Shown: positions 49,016 to 62,252, counted from the stretch's first letter. The stretch: DNA of 64,000 nt from Diatrype stigma (GCA_022225965.2 JAKJXP020000022.1:124001-188000), one strand, 5' to 3'. Made by a program: numbers and translations. The notes: a model not told the origin generated them from the sequence alone.

Positions 49016-49730
49016 TGTGTACATACACGTAGAGAACGAAAGAGGTGCCATATACCATACTCCTGCTTGCTAATCTTGCTTCATATCTGTACCTACTCCT
49101 ACTAATCGCTCGCCACTCAGGGCCGCTGTGGCCTTTTTCTAATGTACTATAGACAGGAATTTCATGTACGTACCTGCTTTTGCTGCATTTCTGGGGGGGA
49201 TTGAGAGGGATAGCAGTGCGACTGTTCGAAGATGTAATTGTGCGTCTTGCTAGAGTTCATATATATAGATAGAATGGAATCATGATACGCATATAACTAC
49301 ATGAGAGCAGACCCCCTATTCTTCGACACAACAGGATAGTGTTTATTCATGGTCGACGGGTGTTGCAGCCCCGTGTTACCAACCCCAATATGTGAACGGT
49401 TTAGAAGATACTCAGGGGTGCCTTTCGGTTCCCATTGAGTTGGGCGGTGAATGTTCATAAGCTTAGCGTCCCGTATTCGGAAACCTGGGAGAGAGTGAAG
49501 GTGTGTTTGTAGATGCAAGATATTCAGTCGAATGAGTATCTAAAGCGAGTGCGCAAAATGTATGCGTGCGAGGTTTTGATTCGATGATCCATCCAAATCT
49601 AAATCTAGCTTTAGATTTGCACAGCTTCTTCATATGCTATGACTAACTTATCTAACCCCTAGTGTAGAGGTCATCCAGTCAGATGCTGCAGACCCTACTC
49701 TCCCTCTCCCCCTCTCTCTCTCGCTCACAG
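49016..49730. other. Convergent 3' intergenic region Tel1 / Vma22
   Basis: 715 bp between converging stop codons with AT-rich 3' UTR-like sequence and no gene. A short inverted pair ATCTAAATCTAG / CTAGCTTTAGAT lies near 49594-49615, which might help 3' end formation; this is weak. A CT-rich run (49695-49730) lies just past the Vma22 stop. Confidence 0.5.
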
Positions 49731-50495
49731 TCAAGCAGCGACCTCGCCGGCCCTGGTACTGGCATCGGCAGCAGGCTGTTGTTCCTGTTCCTGTTCCAGC
49801 TTCTTCTTCGCCTCGGCCTTGGCCCGCTTCTTCCGCGCCCTGCGGACCTCGATCTCGACCTGCGCCATCTCGGCGTCGATGGACGCCAGTCTGGGGACGA
49901 CCTCCTCCACGGCCTGCACGCTCTGTGCCTGAGCCTGCCGCAGGGCCAAGGGAGCCAGGAGTCCAAACCACCGCAGGGGGTCCTTGCTACTCCGCGTCTG
50001 CGTCTGCTTTTTCGGCTTCTGCTCGGCGCCATCCGCCCCCTCTTCCACCACGCCGCCATCGCCATCGCCATCGCCACCCGCCTTCTTTTTCGTGCCCTCC
50101 TCGGAACCGTCCAGACCGCCGCTAACTCCCGATCCAGACGCCTCATCGTCAGCTGATGGAGACCGCGGCGTAGGATTCGGATCCTCCTTCTCCTGCTCCT
50201 GCTCCCCCTCCTTCTCGAGGGTGACAGCGAAGCTCGGCGCCGCCGCTGCTGCTGCTACAGCGACGCGGACGCGGACGCGGACTCTCCTCGAAGCCTGCAT
50301 CCGCCCGTCGTAGTGGTCCTGGCCGTACCGCACGCCCCGCTCGGCCGCGAAGTTGGCCCGGGCGAGGTTCTGGTAGACGCCCGCCTGCAGGGTGCCGAGC
50401 CGCTCCCGGAGCGCGGTGTACTCGTGCAGCAGGTGCAGGTACCGCTCCAGGAGAGCGTCGATGTTGCTGCTGGTGGCGTTGGCGTCGGTATCCAT
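49731..50495 (-). CDS. vma22: Vma22/CCDC115-like V-ATPase assembly factor
   Basis: Single exon, 254 aa. The N-terminal coiled-coil helix (IDALLERYLHLLHEYTALRERL, residues about 12-33) leads into GVYQNLARANFAAERGVRYGQD, and the C-terminal block contains DPLRWFGLLAPLALRQAQ and a second coiled coil (EVEIEVRRARKKRAKAEAKKK type). This two-block pattern with a variable acidic middle (residues about 90-170, Glu/Gly/Asp-rich) is that of fungal CCDC115/Vma22. The yeast protein acts with Vma12 and Vma21 at the ER to assemble the V0 sector of the vacuolar ATPase. The ATG at 50495 is followed by DTDANATSSNIDALL; a (GAT)n microsatellite sits 16 bp upstream, in the leader. GC content is very high, which also makes long antisense frames. 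Confidence 0.85.
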   Translation of the reverse strand: MDTDANATSSNIDALLERYLHLLHEYTALRERLGTLQAGVYQNLARANFAAERGVRYGQDHYDGRMQASRRVRVRVRVAVAAAAAAPSFAVTLEKEGEQEQEKEDPNPTPRSPSADDEASGSGVSGGLDGSEEGTKKKAGGDGDGDGGVVEEGADGAEQKPKKQTQTRSSKDPLRWFGLLAPLALRQAQAQSVQAVEEVVPRLASIDAEMAQVEIEVRRARKKRAKAEAKKKLEQEQEQQPAADASTRAGEVAA

Positions 50496-50510
50496 GGTGG
50501 ATGCTGGTGG

Positions 50511-50531
50511 TGATGATGATGATGATGATGG
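50511..50531. repeat. (GAT)7 microsatellite in the Vma22 leader
   Basis: Seven GAT/ATC units lie about 16-36 bp upstream of the Vma22 ATG, so on the mRNA they form an (AUC)n stretch close to the start codon. Its length probably varies between strains. Confidence 0.8.
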
Positions 50532-53500
50532 ATTTTTGCGGTTGCGTTGGTATGCGGCTATCGTTTTGGGCGGTGATGATTTCCCCGCGATTAATGCTCC
50601 TTCCGGGGGCTTCTCTCTCTCTCTCGCAGTAGGACAACCCTTCCCTAATTTTATTTTCTCACACTACGCAATCCCGGACATTCCCGCTTTGATTGGCGGC
50701 TTGGGGCTGGCTGCTCGCAGGAGAGGTCAAATTAGGCCCCTTTGATGTGTGTAAGCCGTGTAGCGTTCGAGTAGAATCAGTACCTGTAGGTATGTATGTA
50801 TTGTACATAGGTAGATAGCTGGCGGCGGACTGCGGCGGGATGGTGCTATATAGAGCTCTATTATAGCACCTGGGCAGGCAACTATAGTGACTATAGAGCT
50901 GCCAATTACCTTGTTAGCCTAGGTAGTCGACGGACGTGGTTGGCTTTGGCGATCCAAGCCACTGATGATTTTCCCGCATTACCTTTACCTAATTTGGGCC
51001 AACATTTACAGGATTAAAAAGGACGAACGCGCAGCACAGCTACGGATTGGATTGATCATTGATGCCTCTCGCGGTTATATTTCCTCACTACTATGTACCT
51101 AGACCGAGATATGTCATTACCGATGCAAGGGATTTGGGAATATATATATATATACCTATATATCTCTACCCGAGGAATATGCATCAATACGTGTCCAGGA
51201 TACGGATATTCAACTACCTAGACTACGAAGTATCACTTTCGGCAAACGAACAGACACAGGTCAGACTCTGAACCATGCCGCCGGTGATGGCTAGCGGGTC
51301 CGGACTCGTAAAAAAGGGTCCTCACCCCCCAAATCCCACGTTTCAGTCCTCGAGCATAAGATTTATTAAATTCCTCGGTTTCATCTTTACTGCCAGTCCG
51401 ATAGCTGCCTTGCTTGCCTATATAAGCAGGGATGAAGATGACGACGACCTCTCTGGTTTCTTCTCGATGTTTATTTACTCACCTGGAGGATGTGACTTTT
51501 TCGTTAGAAGATGTTCGGTCGCCTGGGAGAAATATAACAAATGATTGGTTCTTTCGCAGGTAGTTATTGTTCATGGTGTTGTTAGTCATGGTAGTACTGT
51601 ACAGCAGTCCTCAGCATGGCGGGCGGTCTTGATGCTCTTCACGGAATCGATCTGTCACTTGCAGTTTTGCGTCTCCGAGCTTGCTTTGTCCATCTCCTTC
51701 TTAGCATGATGACCCACTGCTAGAACTGGTAGGCCCGTTTCCGCGGGCTGAATATTGATATCAGTGCAGGGTAACGGGGTAATACACACTATATAGCAGA
51801 TAGTTATCAAGGGCTACCTACCTGCCGCGATGATGTGATGACAAACCTGGTCAAGCCTTGACAAAGCTGACAAGCAAGGCCCGGCTATTTGAACCATCCC
51901 TTTGAGTGGCTGGAGTGGTAGACATTCCCTCGAGTCCCCCTCTTATCGAGTAGCTATGTACCAGCACAGGGGTCTGCATACGGACCCTGATTAGAGCGAG
52001 GTCCTTGCAGGTGCTGTCCTATTCTAGAAGCTGTCGAAGCATGAATTGCTTTCAGCGTTTACTCGGCCAATGTCGAGTCCGCTCGACTCTCGGACTGGTC
52101 ATACATGCCCAGCTCGCTGAAGTATTCGTGCAACCATGGGAATATGGATATGGAAACGTCTTTTGTCCGAGGATGCGGCTACCGATAGCTATGCCCTATA
52201 AAACCACAAACATAGTAAGTTGAGAACAGGGCCCACGAATCTTGCTGTCAGTTGAAAGTTGCGTCATAACCAAGTGGTCATCTAGGTTCATACGTACTAA
52301 CTAGTAGTTAGTTACCGAAGTGCTGGAGCGAAATCGCTGGTTCTCTGGCTGCTTACTATGTAGCTACTTCGTGGCCCGCTTCGTCCCTTTTCCTCGACAG
52401 TCTACAGGCTGGAAGCCGCCGATTCCCTAACCATAACCAAGCTTAGGCACGTATATCACACCTGATGCTCCAGGTTCATTGGAAGCATGATCGCGGTCAC
52501 CAATCGCCAGCAGTTGCTTTGCTGGGCGACGGTAGATACTACGTAGGAAGTGGTGCCCAGGTAGTTATATATATATGTAGTAAGTACTCAAGTGTGTATG
52601 TAGGTGGTAGTTAGATGCAGCTGTGATGGGATGAGTGGGTACGGGTGAAGGTAAGGCTATGTATGTACGTATGCATGTATGTATGTAGACATGTAGACAT
52701 GTAGGTAGAGACAGTTCAGCGCTTCGCTCGGGGGTTTTCATGCATTCCCGGGCATGCCAGTTTTTTTGCAATTGGTGGTGACAGAGTCGCGATCGGCATG
52801 GGCAGTTCTGGTTGGCCGAGCCTCTGGGAACTCCTGGTGAACACGTCTGTTATATTGATGCATTGCCCTAGGTGTCTTTCTGAAAGCGCCACAACGAGAC
52901 GAAACCATTCGGCAGAGATGATGCACGTAGGATTTGGGTTTGTCAGTTATATGTCATGACTCTTGCTGTACCCAACTACCTAAGGTAGGTACTGTATATA
53001 TACGTTACTGCATATACCGTACGTACTAAGGTAGGTACAGATGGAAGCAAGAGATTCATCCCAATATCTTGAACATACCTGGGTACCTAGGTAGGTAGAA
53101 GAAATCAGCAGTTGATTATCTGTCTACCTAACTACCTGTCTATTTACCTATTTGCTTCGAGAAATACAGGAATGAAGTGCTTCCGCGTTATAACAAATAC
53201 CCATTTGCATTCTCCTCAACACATGGCTCTACTTCATAGCCCTATGGCATGGATACAGCATATGTAATCCGTACATACATACAGACATACATGTATGCAT
53301 CCATGCATTACCGATATCAAACCTAATAATGCTGTTAGAATGTTAAAACGTTTAGGTGTATATTCTTTGCTCCTAGCTACATATATATAACCGATTTAAG
53401 CATTAGTTATCATGTTAAACCAATAAGGTACTCCTATAAGCGAGATAGTAATTCAACTTATTAACATGTCCCTATTCGGCATTATCTACATGAAAGTGCA

Positions 53501-53840
53501 TCAATGGAAAACAAAGCGAAACAACAACCTTAGAGCCCATCATCGACCAACACTGGAACCTCTTGACTGGTAACTACATGTACCTGGTAATACCTAGTTA
53601 GCTACCGTTCTGAACGTTCGTCATTTGCCAGGTTTATATCTACATGTAGTTGTTGTGCTACAGCGTCGGTGTTGGCCTAGCAAGCTGTACAATACCCCAG
53701 CGCGTACATACCTACCGATATAGAATAGTATCTACTACAATACAACACCTACCGGAACGGCAGCCAGCCAGAGCCCAGCATCGGCATCAGCATCAGGTAG
53801 GTGGTGGATTCAATCCATTCATTTCCACACCAACACACAT

Positions 53841-53861
53841 TACCACCTACCACCTACCACC
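53841..53861. repeat. (TACCACC)3 array
   Basis: Three exact 7-bp units, a smaller version of the array at 54084-54146 that lies 220 bp further on. Confidence 0.8.
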
Positions 53862-54083
53862 TACACACACAAGCAACGGTAACAGCCCCTAGTTCATCCT
53901 GGTACATCTATACATCTGATTGCCTACCGGTGTTGTACCTACCTAGTGCTAGGCCACCTTCCTACCAACCTACACATGCTTATGCTACCTAGAACATGTA
54001 CATACCTACAACCTACATACCTCCTAGGCAACTAGTAGTCTAAGCCTATTTGCCTATCTGTGCTACTACATTCGTACTGTACC

Positions 54084-54146
54084 TACCACTTACCACCTAC
54101 CACCTACCACCTCCCGCCTACCGCCTACCACATACCACATACCACA
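54084..54146. repeat. (TACCACC)n minisatellite, nine units
   Basis: Nine 7-bp units, with variants TACCACT, TACCACC, TCCCGCC, TACCGCC and TACCACA, about 700 bp upstream of the cdc42 start codon. The unit variants lie in blocks, which suggests slippage followed by local spread. Confidence 0.85.
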
Positions 54147-54836
54147 TACACATACCTATCACATACCTAGGCAGTCCTAGGCTCCTGTATTTTCACCCTC
54201 TCAAGCCTCTTCGACTGCCCCAGCTCCCCATTGTTGCGCCCAATTGCAATTAGGAAGCCAATGGCATAGGTATCTACCTAATTATTTGACTGCGCCCACG
54301 TACCTCTGCTTCCTGCGTCTGTTTCTACAGACTACATACCCATACATACCCATACAAGGCATCTAACCTGCTTCACCTAGACCACGACGGCCCCTTCTTC
54401 TTCTTCACCACCTCTTCTATTATTATTTTCCGTCCGCCATTACCCAGATTGTTTTATCTTGATCCACCAGGTACGTCTTCAGCCATGATGGCTTCAGGCC
54501 ATCTTGATCAATCGTTCGTGATACTGACTGCAGCTTTCGCTATCAGCAGCCCACATTTCCCATCCTCGACTTGTACCGCCGATCTTCCATCCAGCACAGC
54601 ACGACAATCACCCACCCGCACGTTCTCACGTCGAGTCTCGAGTGTTTACCTTGAGGCAGTCACCCCGTCACTGCCCTCAACTCGCTCTTCGGACTCCACT
54701 GGACGAGCACAGCAACCGAATCTACGTCCCCCGAACCGCGGCCAGGCGAGACGCGATAACGGAGCCAAGCAACTCTACTGCAGGGATACCAACATCTGGC
54801 GTCCGCTCCTCAGAAGGGGTGGCTCAGTAGAACACA

Positions 54837-55871
<1,035 letters not shown>

Positions 55872-56512
55872 GGGGCGACTTAAATCATGCACTGCAGTTT
55901 CCCTCTGCCGGATACGGTTCTATTCCCATGACAGGACCGCGAGGGACACGCAGGAGATCTTTTTCCGGTGTATTTATTCGCAGATTCGCGACTTCTACGT
56001 TTTCATCAGCGATTTGTTAGACTCTGAAGGGGTTGCGAGAACAGTAGCAGCTGGAGACCTGAGAGTGGACTGTATGCGGAAGGTCTCCCTCGTTATGTGC
56101 CAGTGGGAGGTGCATATCACTTCAGATGTAGTCTGATGCCATAAAAGGAGGCTTCCAAGAGATAAGAAATCCAAAGCGGCTCATCGCCTCGGCAGAGCGA
56201 AAGGGCCGGGAGAACGTGTGAAATAGGGATTTCACCAAAACTGGACTGGATTCAAAACACCATCTAACAAACAGACACCTTTCTCTCGCGAGGCTCCGGG
56301 CTAGCTTTTTGCCATAGATCCTGTTTTCAGTTTGCTACCTTCAGGTCAGGAGGGGCGGGAGGAGGATGTACATGAGTGCAAGCTGGATTTTTTCAATAGG
56401 ACCGTTCGGCGATTGGAGTGCATTGAATTAAGTTGATTCTCCGTTATGATGCCCCGTCTTGCAAATATACCAATATATCTACCACCAATGAATGTGTGAT
56501 ACTACCAATACC

Positions 56513-56863
56513 TACCTAGGTACCTATGTTTAGACTTAGGAACACTTCCCTCGCTTGATATACTTCCCTCTGTTAGGATCGAAAGCTTTGACTACTACTT
56601 CTTAGGTAAAACAGGTAGCTAGAATCTCGTAATTCGGACAGTAATGGTATATACGTCTTTGCTCTATCTATTTACCAACCAGATGTGTATGCTGAACTAG
56701 TACAACCCGTTCGCGGGCTTTAATGCTACCTAGGTAGGTAGACTTGACGGTCCTATCTTGCGCTACGATGTATTCCGAAGAGACCTCCAAAACTCATTAT
56801 CATATAGGAACTCGAATCCCCACCATTCGGCACGTGATAGGAAGCAACTAACTACCTAGGTAG
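56513..56863. repeat. Cluster of three TACCTAGGTA palindromes
   Basis: Exact 10-bp palindromes are at 56513-56522, 56727-56736 and 56853-56862, the last extended to the 12-bp CTACCTAGGTAG. They are separated by 205 and 117 bp. They lie between two co-directional genes, so they could belong to the downstream promoter. Confidence 0.7.
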
Positions 56864-57757
56864 TCCTTAGGTCTGTTCGGAGGTGATTGTGCTTTAAGGT
56901 TGGCAGCTTGGGGATATGATTTACCTAATTCGACTGAAGCTGGGTCTGTCATTGAGAATCCTACCAGCAGACAAGACAGTATTTATTACATACTGTGGTA
57001 GAGAATAGCAGCATAGAATCACCCGCAACTACCCATACCCATACCCATATCCATAACTCCACGTAGTGCTACTGCCCCGGGGTCCAAAGAGTTAAAAACA
57101 CCTGGACTCGATGCATGCTCACAAGCCGATAGGATGACGATTATCTCCAGTGTCTCCCCAACAGCATCATCCATGGATCCCTTCATGTCATTGTTCATGT
57201 CACTGTCTCCTACCTACTCCTCCGTGGCAGCGTGGAGAATGGAGATGGAGATGGAGATGGAGAGTCGTTGCCGTAGCTAGCTATACTATATAGTACCTAG
57301 TAGGTAGCCTGCCCTGCCTGCTAACTTAGCATATAGTTTAGACGGGTCATAGATCTACAACCGGAAGCTCCATGCGAGGAACGGAGCCGCACCCCCCTCC
57401 AATTGGCCAATCACGGGCGACACTCGCAGACTTGCCAGGCCAAGTTTATCGACCGATGGCGGCCGTCTGCCGAACCGGCTGCCCGCGCCCTAGGTAGGGA
57501 CTTGGTAGGTTAGCGATTAGGTAACAACCTTTCGCATCGCAAACGCCCCCTTGCGGAGAAGGGATAAGTTAGCTGGTTGGAAATATATAGTCGTATGTTT
57601 CCCCTGGTTCAGTATTGCAAGAGTAGCCAGCTTCTTTTGCATAGCTCGCCCTTTTTCAACACGTTCCACCAACCCAGCCAGTCGGTCTGCAACAGAGACT
57701 CGGATTGGAAAGTTTCCTGCTTTGCTTGAAATAATACAGGAAAGAAAAGGCAGCCAA

Positions 57758-57777
57758 CCAAACCAAACCAAACCAAA
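57758..57777 (+). repeat. (CCAAA)4 tandem repeat abutting a start codon
   Basis: Four exact CCAAA units are followed directly by CCATG, the agmatinase start. This gives an unstructured, A/C-only leader immediately before the ATG. Confidence 0.85.
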
Positions 57778-57779
57778 CC

Positions 57780-60082
57780 ATGAAGCTTGGAGCCGCCGCA
57801 TACTACCTCGCCGCCTTGAGCTCCGGCTCGGCGCTCGTCCGGGCCTGCGGGGGCCATGACACGCCGCCTAGGGAGTGGTCGCAGGAGGACCTAGATCACC
57901 TGGAGGAGAAATGGGGGGTTGACGTGAGTATCTATCTGCTTCCCTCACTTTCTCGTTTAAAAACAGAGCAATGTGGTTGGAAGGGTGGTGGCGGGACAGG
58001 GCAGGACGGTTCTCATCTCTCTGCACCCCCTTATGCGGGAGAGCGGGAGTCAGGAGTCAGGAGACCGAGCCGGAGCCGGAGCCGCCTTGACCACAACGGT
58101 CAGTCAGCTCAGGCATCGGCCTGCAACGACCTTAAGTGGTTCACGCTTAACGAGCTATTCAACAGAACCCAGGCGTTCCGGCCGGGAAAGGATATAAGTC
58201 CTAATGAGAGCTCGATCTTTCACCAGAACCGAATGGCCAAGGGGTATAGCTAGAGTCTCACCAATTGGGTGCATGTGGTAGCTTGCCTCGCAACGACAGA
58301 CTTGCAGATGGGGCTTTAAGGTTGCCAGTCTCAGTCATATCAGAGATGTGAAGGCAGTAGCAAAACTACTGCTTTTTCTCGGGGGCTTTTGTGTCTTCCC
58401 CCGCCTACCCCCCGGTTCATACACGGACAAGCCCAAGTAAAAGCCTGGGATGGAACACTACACACGTGCCTGCCTGCCCGCGCACCTCTTTGTTGTTTAT
58501 TTCAACTAACCACTTCACTCGCAGTGGGGCTTTTCCGGCATATCGACCTTCGCCCACCTGAAGCACGTGAGGTGCTTGACGACGCCCTCCGAGCTCTTCG
58601 ACATCGCCATCATCGGGGCTCCGTTTGACACCGCCGTCAGCTACCGTCCCGGTAAGGCACAATCCTGCCCTGTTCTCTGCCTGTCTTATAGTCGTAGGTA
58701 GAAATGCGAAGGCTAACGGCAGCATAAACAAACCCCAGGTGCCCGCTTCGGTCCCCGCGCGATTCGCGCCGCGTCCGCGCGGCAGACGTCGTTCCGGGGT
58801 TTCAACCCACGTGCCAATATCAACCCGTACCAGAACGTAAGCAGAGCATCTTTACTTTCTCTAATCAGCCCCTTACCTATAGGCTGGTGCGTTACAGCTA
58901 AGGGGTTGGGGTGATAAATACTTCACCAACAATGGCAGCCATCTCCGCCCCTTTTCTCTTCCGCTTACCAGAGAGGAAGGGGGGGAACCCCTGACTTAAA
59001 AGCCTGCGGGCCATCGCCAAGCTTTCCAAGAAGGAGAAAGGGGGAGGGGGAGAGGGACAACGAAAGTAAAGAGAAGGAGATGAATGAAAAAAGCATTGGC
59101 TAATCTGGCACTCTCGCAGTGGGCGCGGATCCTGGACTGCGGCGACATCCCGACGACGCCGATGGACAACGCGGTGGCGCTGCGGCAGATGAGCGCGGCC
59201 TTCGAGGAGCTGGGCGCCCGCGCGCCGGTCTCGACCGACGTGCTGTCGCGGCCGAAGCTCTTCACGCTCGGCGGCGACCACAGCCTGTCGCTGCCGGCCC
59301 TGCGCGCCCTGCGCAAGGTCTACGGCCCCATCCGCGTCCTGCACTTCGACGCCCACCTCGACACCTGGCACCCGGCCAAGTACCCGAGCGCCTGGGCGTC
59401 GGATCAGGCGCACTTCAACCACGGGTCTAGTGAGTTTTGAGTTCCTGCCTATAACCGTGCCTTTTTGTGCTAGCTGAGGATACGCAAAAAATAAGCTCTT
59501 ACTGACTAACGTGCGCGCGCGCCAGTGTTCTGGATCGCGGGCCAGGAGGGCCTGCTCGCCAACTCGACGTCGCAGCCGTCGGTGCACGCGGGCTTGCGGA
59601 CGCGGCTGTCGGGGGAGACGTTCGGGGACTACGAGGACGACACGGCGCAGAACTGGGTGCGGATCAGCGCGGACGACATGGACGACCTGCCGGGCGGGAC
59701 GGCGGACGTGGTGGCGCGCATCATGTCGAGCCTGGGCACCGAGGACCCCGTGTACCTGTCGGTGGACATCGACGTGCTGGACCCGGCGTTCGCGCCGGGG
59801 ACGGGCACGCCCGAGCCGGGGGGCTGGACGACGCGCGAGCTCATCCGCGTCCTGCGCGGCGTCGAGGGCCTCAACGTCGTCGGCGCCGACGTCGTCGAGG
59901 TCGCGCCCGCGTACCAGGGCGCCGGCGAGGAGACCGCGCTCGCGGCCGCCCAGGTCGTGTACGAGGTCCTGAGCAGCATGGTCAAGAGGGGCGCGAAGGA
60001 GAAGGCGGCTGCGAAGGGGGCGGCGAAGGTGACTGCCGGGAAGACTGCTGCTGCTGAGGGTGATGTCAAGGATGAGCTGTAG
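57780..60082 (+). CDS. Agmatinase-family ureohydrolase with signal peptide and C-terminal KDEL
   Basis: Five exons (57780-57923, 58525-58651, 58739-58836, 59120-59429 and 59526-60082) give 411 aa. The arginase/agmatinase fold is intact: [31 protein letters not shown] (first Mn-binding His), HFDAHLDTW (DAHxD metal ligands) and [19 protein letters not shown] (DxD metal ligands plus catalytic Glu). The family hydrolyses agmatine to putrescine and urea, or related guanidino substrates. Residues 1 to about 22 look like a signal peptide ([20 protein letters not shown]). The C-terminus is a Lys/Ala-rich tail ending EGDVKDEL, an ER-retrieval signal. Together these predict an ER-lumen enzyme, unusual for the usually soluble cytosolic/mitochondrial family, though fungal secreted members exist. 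Intron 1 is long (601 nt). Substrate specificity is not proven. Confidence 0.9.
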
Positions 60083-62143
60083 TGGTGGCGGTGGTGATAG
60101 TGAGCGGACGAGCGGGCAAGCTAGAGTCAGAGCCGGAGAGCTGGTGGCTTGGTGTGTATAAGTACGATGGAGGATAGGCTCCCAGACCTTATTTTGCATA
60201 CGGTTGTTAGCTGGTTGGATATGCTAGGTTTTGGTTGGAGCAGTCTATAAGTGCTCTTGAAGTGTTATCATGGCTTGAAACGAGATATCGAGCTTATGTC
60301 CGCTCTGCGTGACTTAACAAAGGGACGTTGGCTAGCAAGGGCTACTATTTGTTATAGAGCCCTCCCCTGAGTTTAGTTATTAGCATATACATATCTAGAT
60401 CTGCCTATAAGTAGAGGCATAAAGGGTGATTATTTATCGATCGTTTTGTTGAACTCTGACTTTATCATAACTAGGATTGTCTTCAGAAGTCTCGAGGATA
60501 GTTGTTACTCTTTACCCACCTGTCACCCAAGTAGGTAATCGACTTATAGGCCAACCTTGTAGTTATAGGGAGCATGGTACGTCATGGTCAATATGGTGAT
60601 AGTCCATTCAAGTTACAACTGATCATGCAATGCCTAGGATGCGAGTCTTAACTAATTGGTTCATGCCCAGGTGAAACTACCGACTGCGTAGGACTTACTT
60701 TCTGCGTGCGTAGTGGCGAGAGACAATATCAACTCGATCCTGAATGCATACATAAGGCGTTCATTCTATCATTGATGGATGTAACTATCAGGGTCTGGGA
60801 ACTTATTATCTTACTTATTAGGTAATGATATAGTGGTCCAATCTTGGCACCGCTAGTCCCAATGTTTGTGGATATTTCTCTATTTTTGCACTCCCCTTCC
60901 TTCCCTTTTTTCCTATCCTTCCTCCGACAGGAGGTGGAAGCTGGACTATAAATACCGGCTGGTGGGGGAGCATGGCCCGTCAGGTGCGTACATACACATA
61001 GTAGCCTTAACTTGTAGTTGGTATGACTTGTAGTTGGTATGACCTGTGGTTGGTATGGAAGTGATCAACTAATCGTTAGTTGGTTGGTGCTGGCCAACAG
61101 GATGGCAGGATTGCTAACTACTTCGTGTCTAAGGCTGAAGAAGAAGAAAAGGAAGAGAAGCAGAAGAAGAAGCGGTAGGAACAATGGCGATACATACCTG
61201 GTTACCTACATACAGGTAGTCTACCTAAGTAGGTACCTACTGTAGTCTCGTGACGAAGATCCAGCTTGCCAGCCTATCCTAACGGCCTAGACCTCGGAAT
61301 GATGCATTAGCATTGCATTATGCTCTTGTGCTCCCAAGGCCCAAGGGCCAAGAGCTGCTGATACAGGACCCTAATTGTTGTTGTGGGGATAACTGGAGTT
61401 GTACGAATCTTTTATAATGCCAAATCTGCCGGTTCAATTTCAACCAACAACTGGTCCTACATAGCTTATTACTAGGCAGATGCAATTATAACTACTTATT
61501 AGCTACCGCCCTTCAATTCTCACTATCATCTCATGATTGCAACATTGCTCAACGATCCTGAAAACTACAGGGAGCAATGATTACTTAGGTATATGATGGA
61601 AATATACGTAATGGCCCCCTACATACATGGAGATACCTACATACATACGTATATAGCAGGCCTGTATTGTACGTACATACATAATGCTATAGCTACACAC
61701 CTACACACACACCTTCCACCCGTACTGCTAGCAAAGGTGGATCCAGCATAATTAGGGGCCCTAGAAGCATATGGCACTGGTGCAGAATTGGAGTCAATCG
61801 GGATGAAGTCGCGTGTTTGAGGACTTCCAGGTTACCAGGGCTGCCAGGGGGGCCGCGGCGCAGGTACAATACGCCGGGTACGATACACCACGGCACCATA
61901 CCACCACCACCTCCCCAACCGGCCTCCAACTGGTCCCCTGTTTTTACGTAGTAGGTGTGTATGTGCATGTATGTATGTATGATGTATATAAGGTACCTAC
62001 CTTCTTTACGAGTACGTATCTTCGAAGCTTGGGGCGTGGCAGTGTGCCTGACAGGCTGACGAGTGTGCTTGTGTGCCCTGCGTGCCGTGCCTGTGTATGT
62101 ACCAGTGTGCTTCCAGCTGGTGTGCCTATGTTCAAGGTTCCCT

Positions 62144-62179
62144 GTGCAGTGCGTGCAGCGCGTGCAGTGTGTGCAGAGT
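62144..62179. repeat. GTGCAG-type 9-bp tandem repeat, four units
   Basis: Units are GTGCAGTGC, GTGCAGCGC, GTGCAGTGT and GTGCAGAGT, followed by a degenerate continuation to about 62193. Confidence 0.75.
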
Positions 62180-62252
62180 GCAGTGTGCAGCAGTCCCGTC
62201 CCCAGCTGCGCGTCTGCAAAATCCCCTGCTGCCCTGAGTCCCTGACACCCCC

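Larger units (their letters stand above)
50496..54836. other. Divergent gene-poor region Vma22 / cdc42, 4.3 kb
   Basis: No gene is supported. Open frames such as 51275-51544 (89 codons, one hydrophobic stretch) have no recognisable family. The region is rich in simple repeats: (GAT)n at 50511-50531, TATG/CATG-type repeats at 52650-52710, TACCTAGGTA at 53094, and (TACCACC)n arrays at 53841 and 54084. From about 54380 pyrimidine-rich sequence looks like the cdc42 leader. A CAG/GTACGT donor at 54470/54471 suggests a 5' UTR intron. Confidence 0.45.
55872..57779. other. Intergenic region cdc42 / agmatinase, 1.9 kb
   Basis: The first 500 bp should be the cdc42 3' UTR. The rest holds no gene. Three perfect TACCTAGGTA palindromes lie within 350 bp (56513, 56727, 56853) with more partial copies nearby, then (GGAGAT)3 at 57241-57258 and (CCAAA)4 at 57758-57777 next to the agmatinase ATG. 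Confidence 0.5.

Noticed and set aside
51275..51544. 89-codon frame with a hydrophobic segment
   Set aside because: No family resemblance, no second exon, ordinary length for chance; not annotated as a gene.
58898..60199. 433-codon minus-strand frame
   Set aside because: Antisense of agmatinase exons 4-5, running across its introns; Arg/Pro/His-rich shadow of a GC-biased gene.
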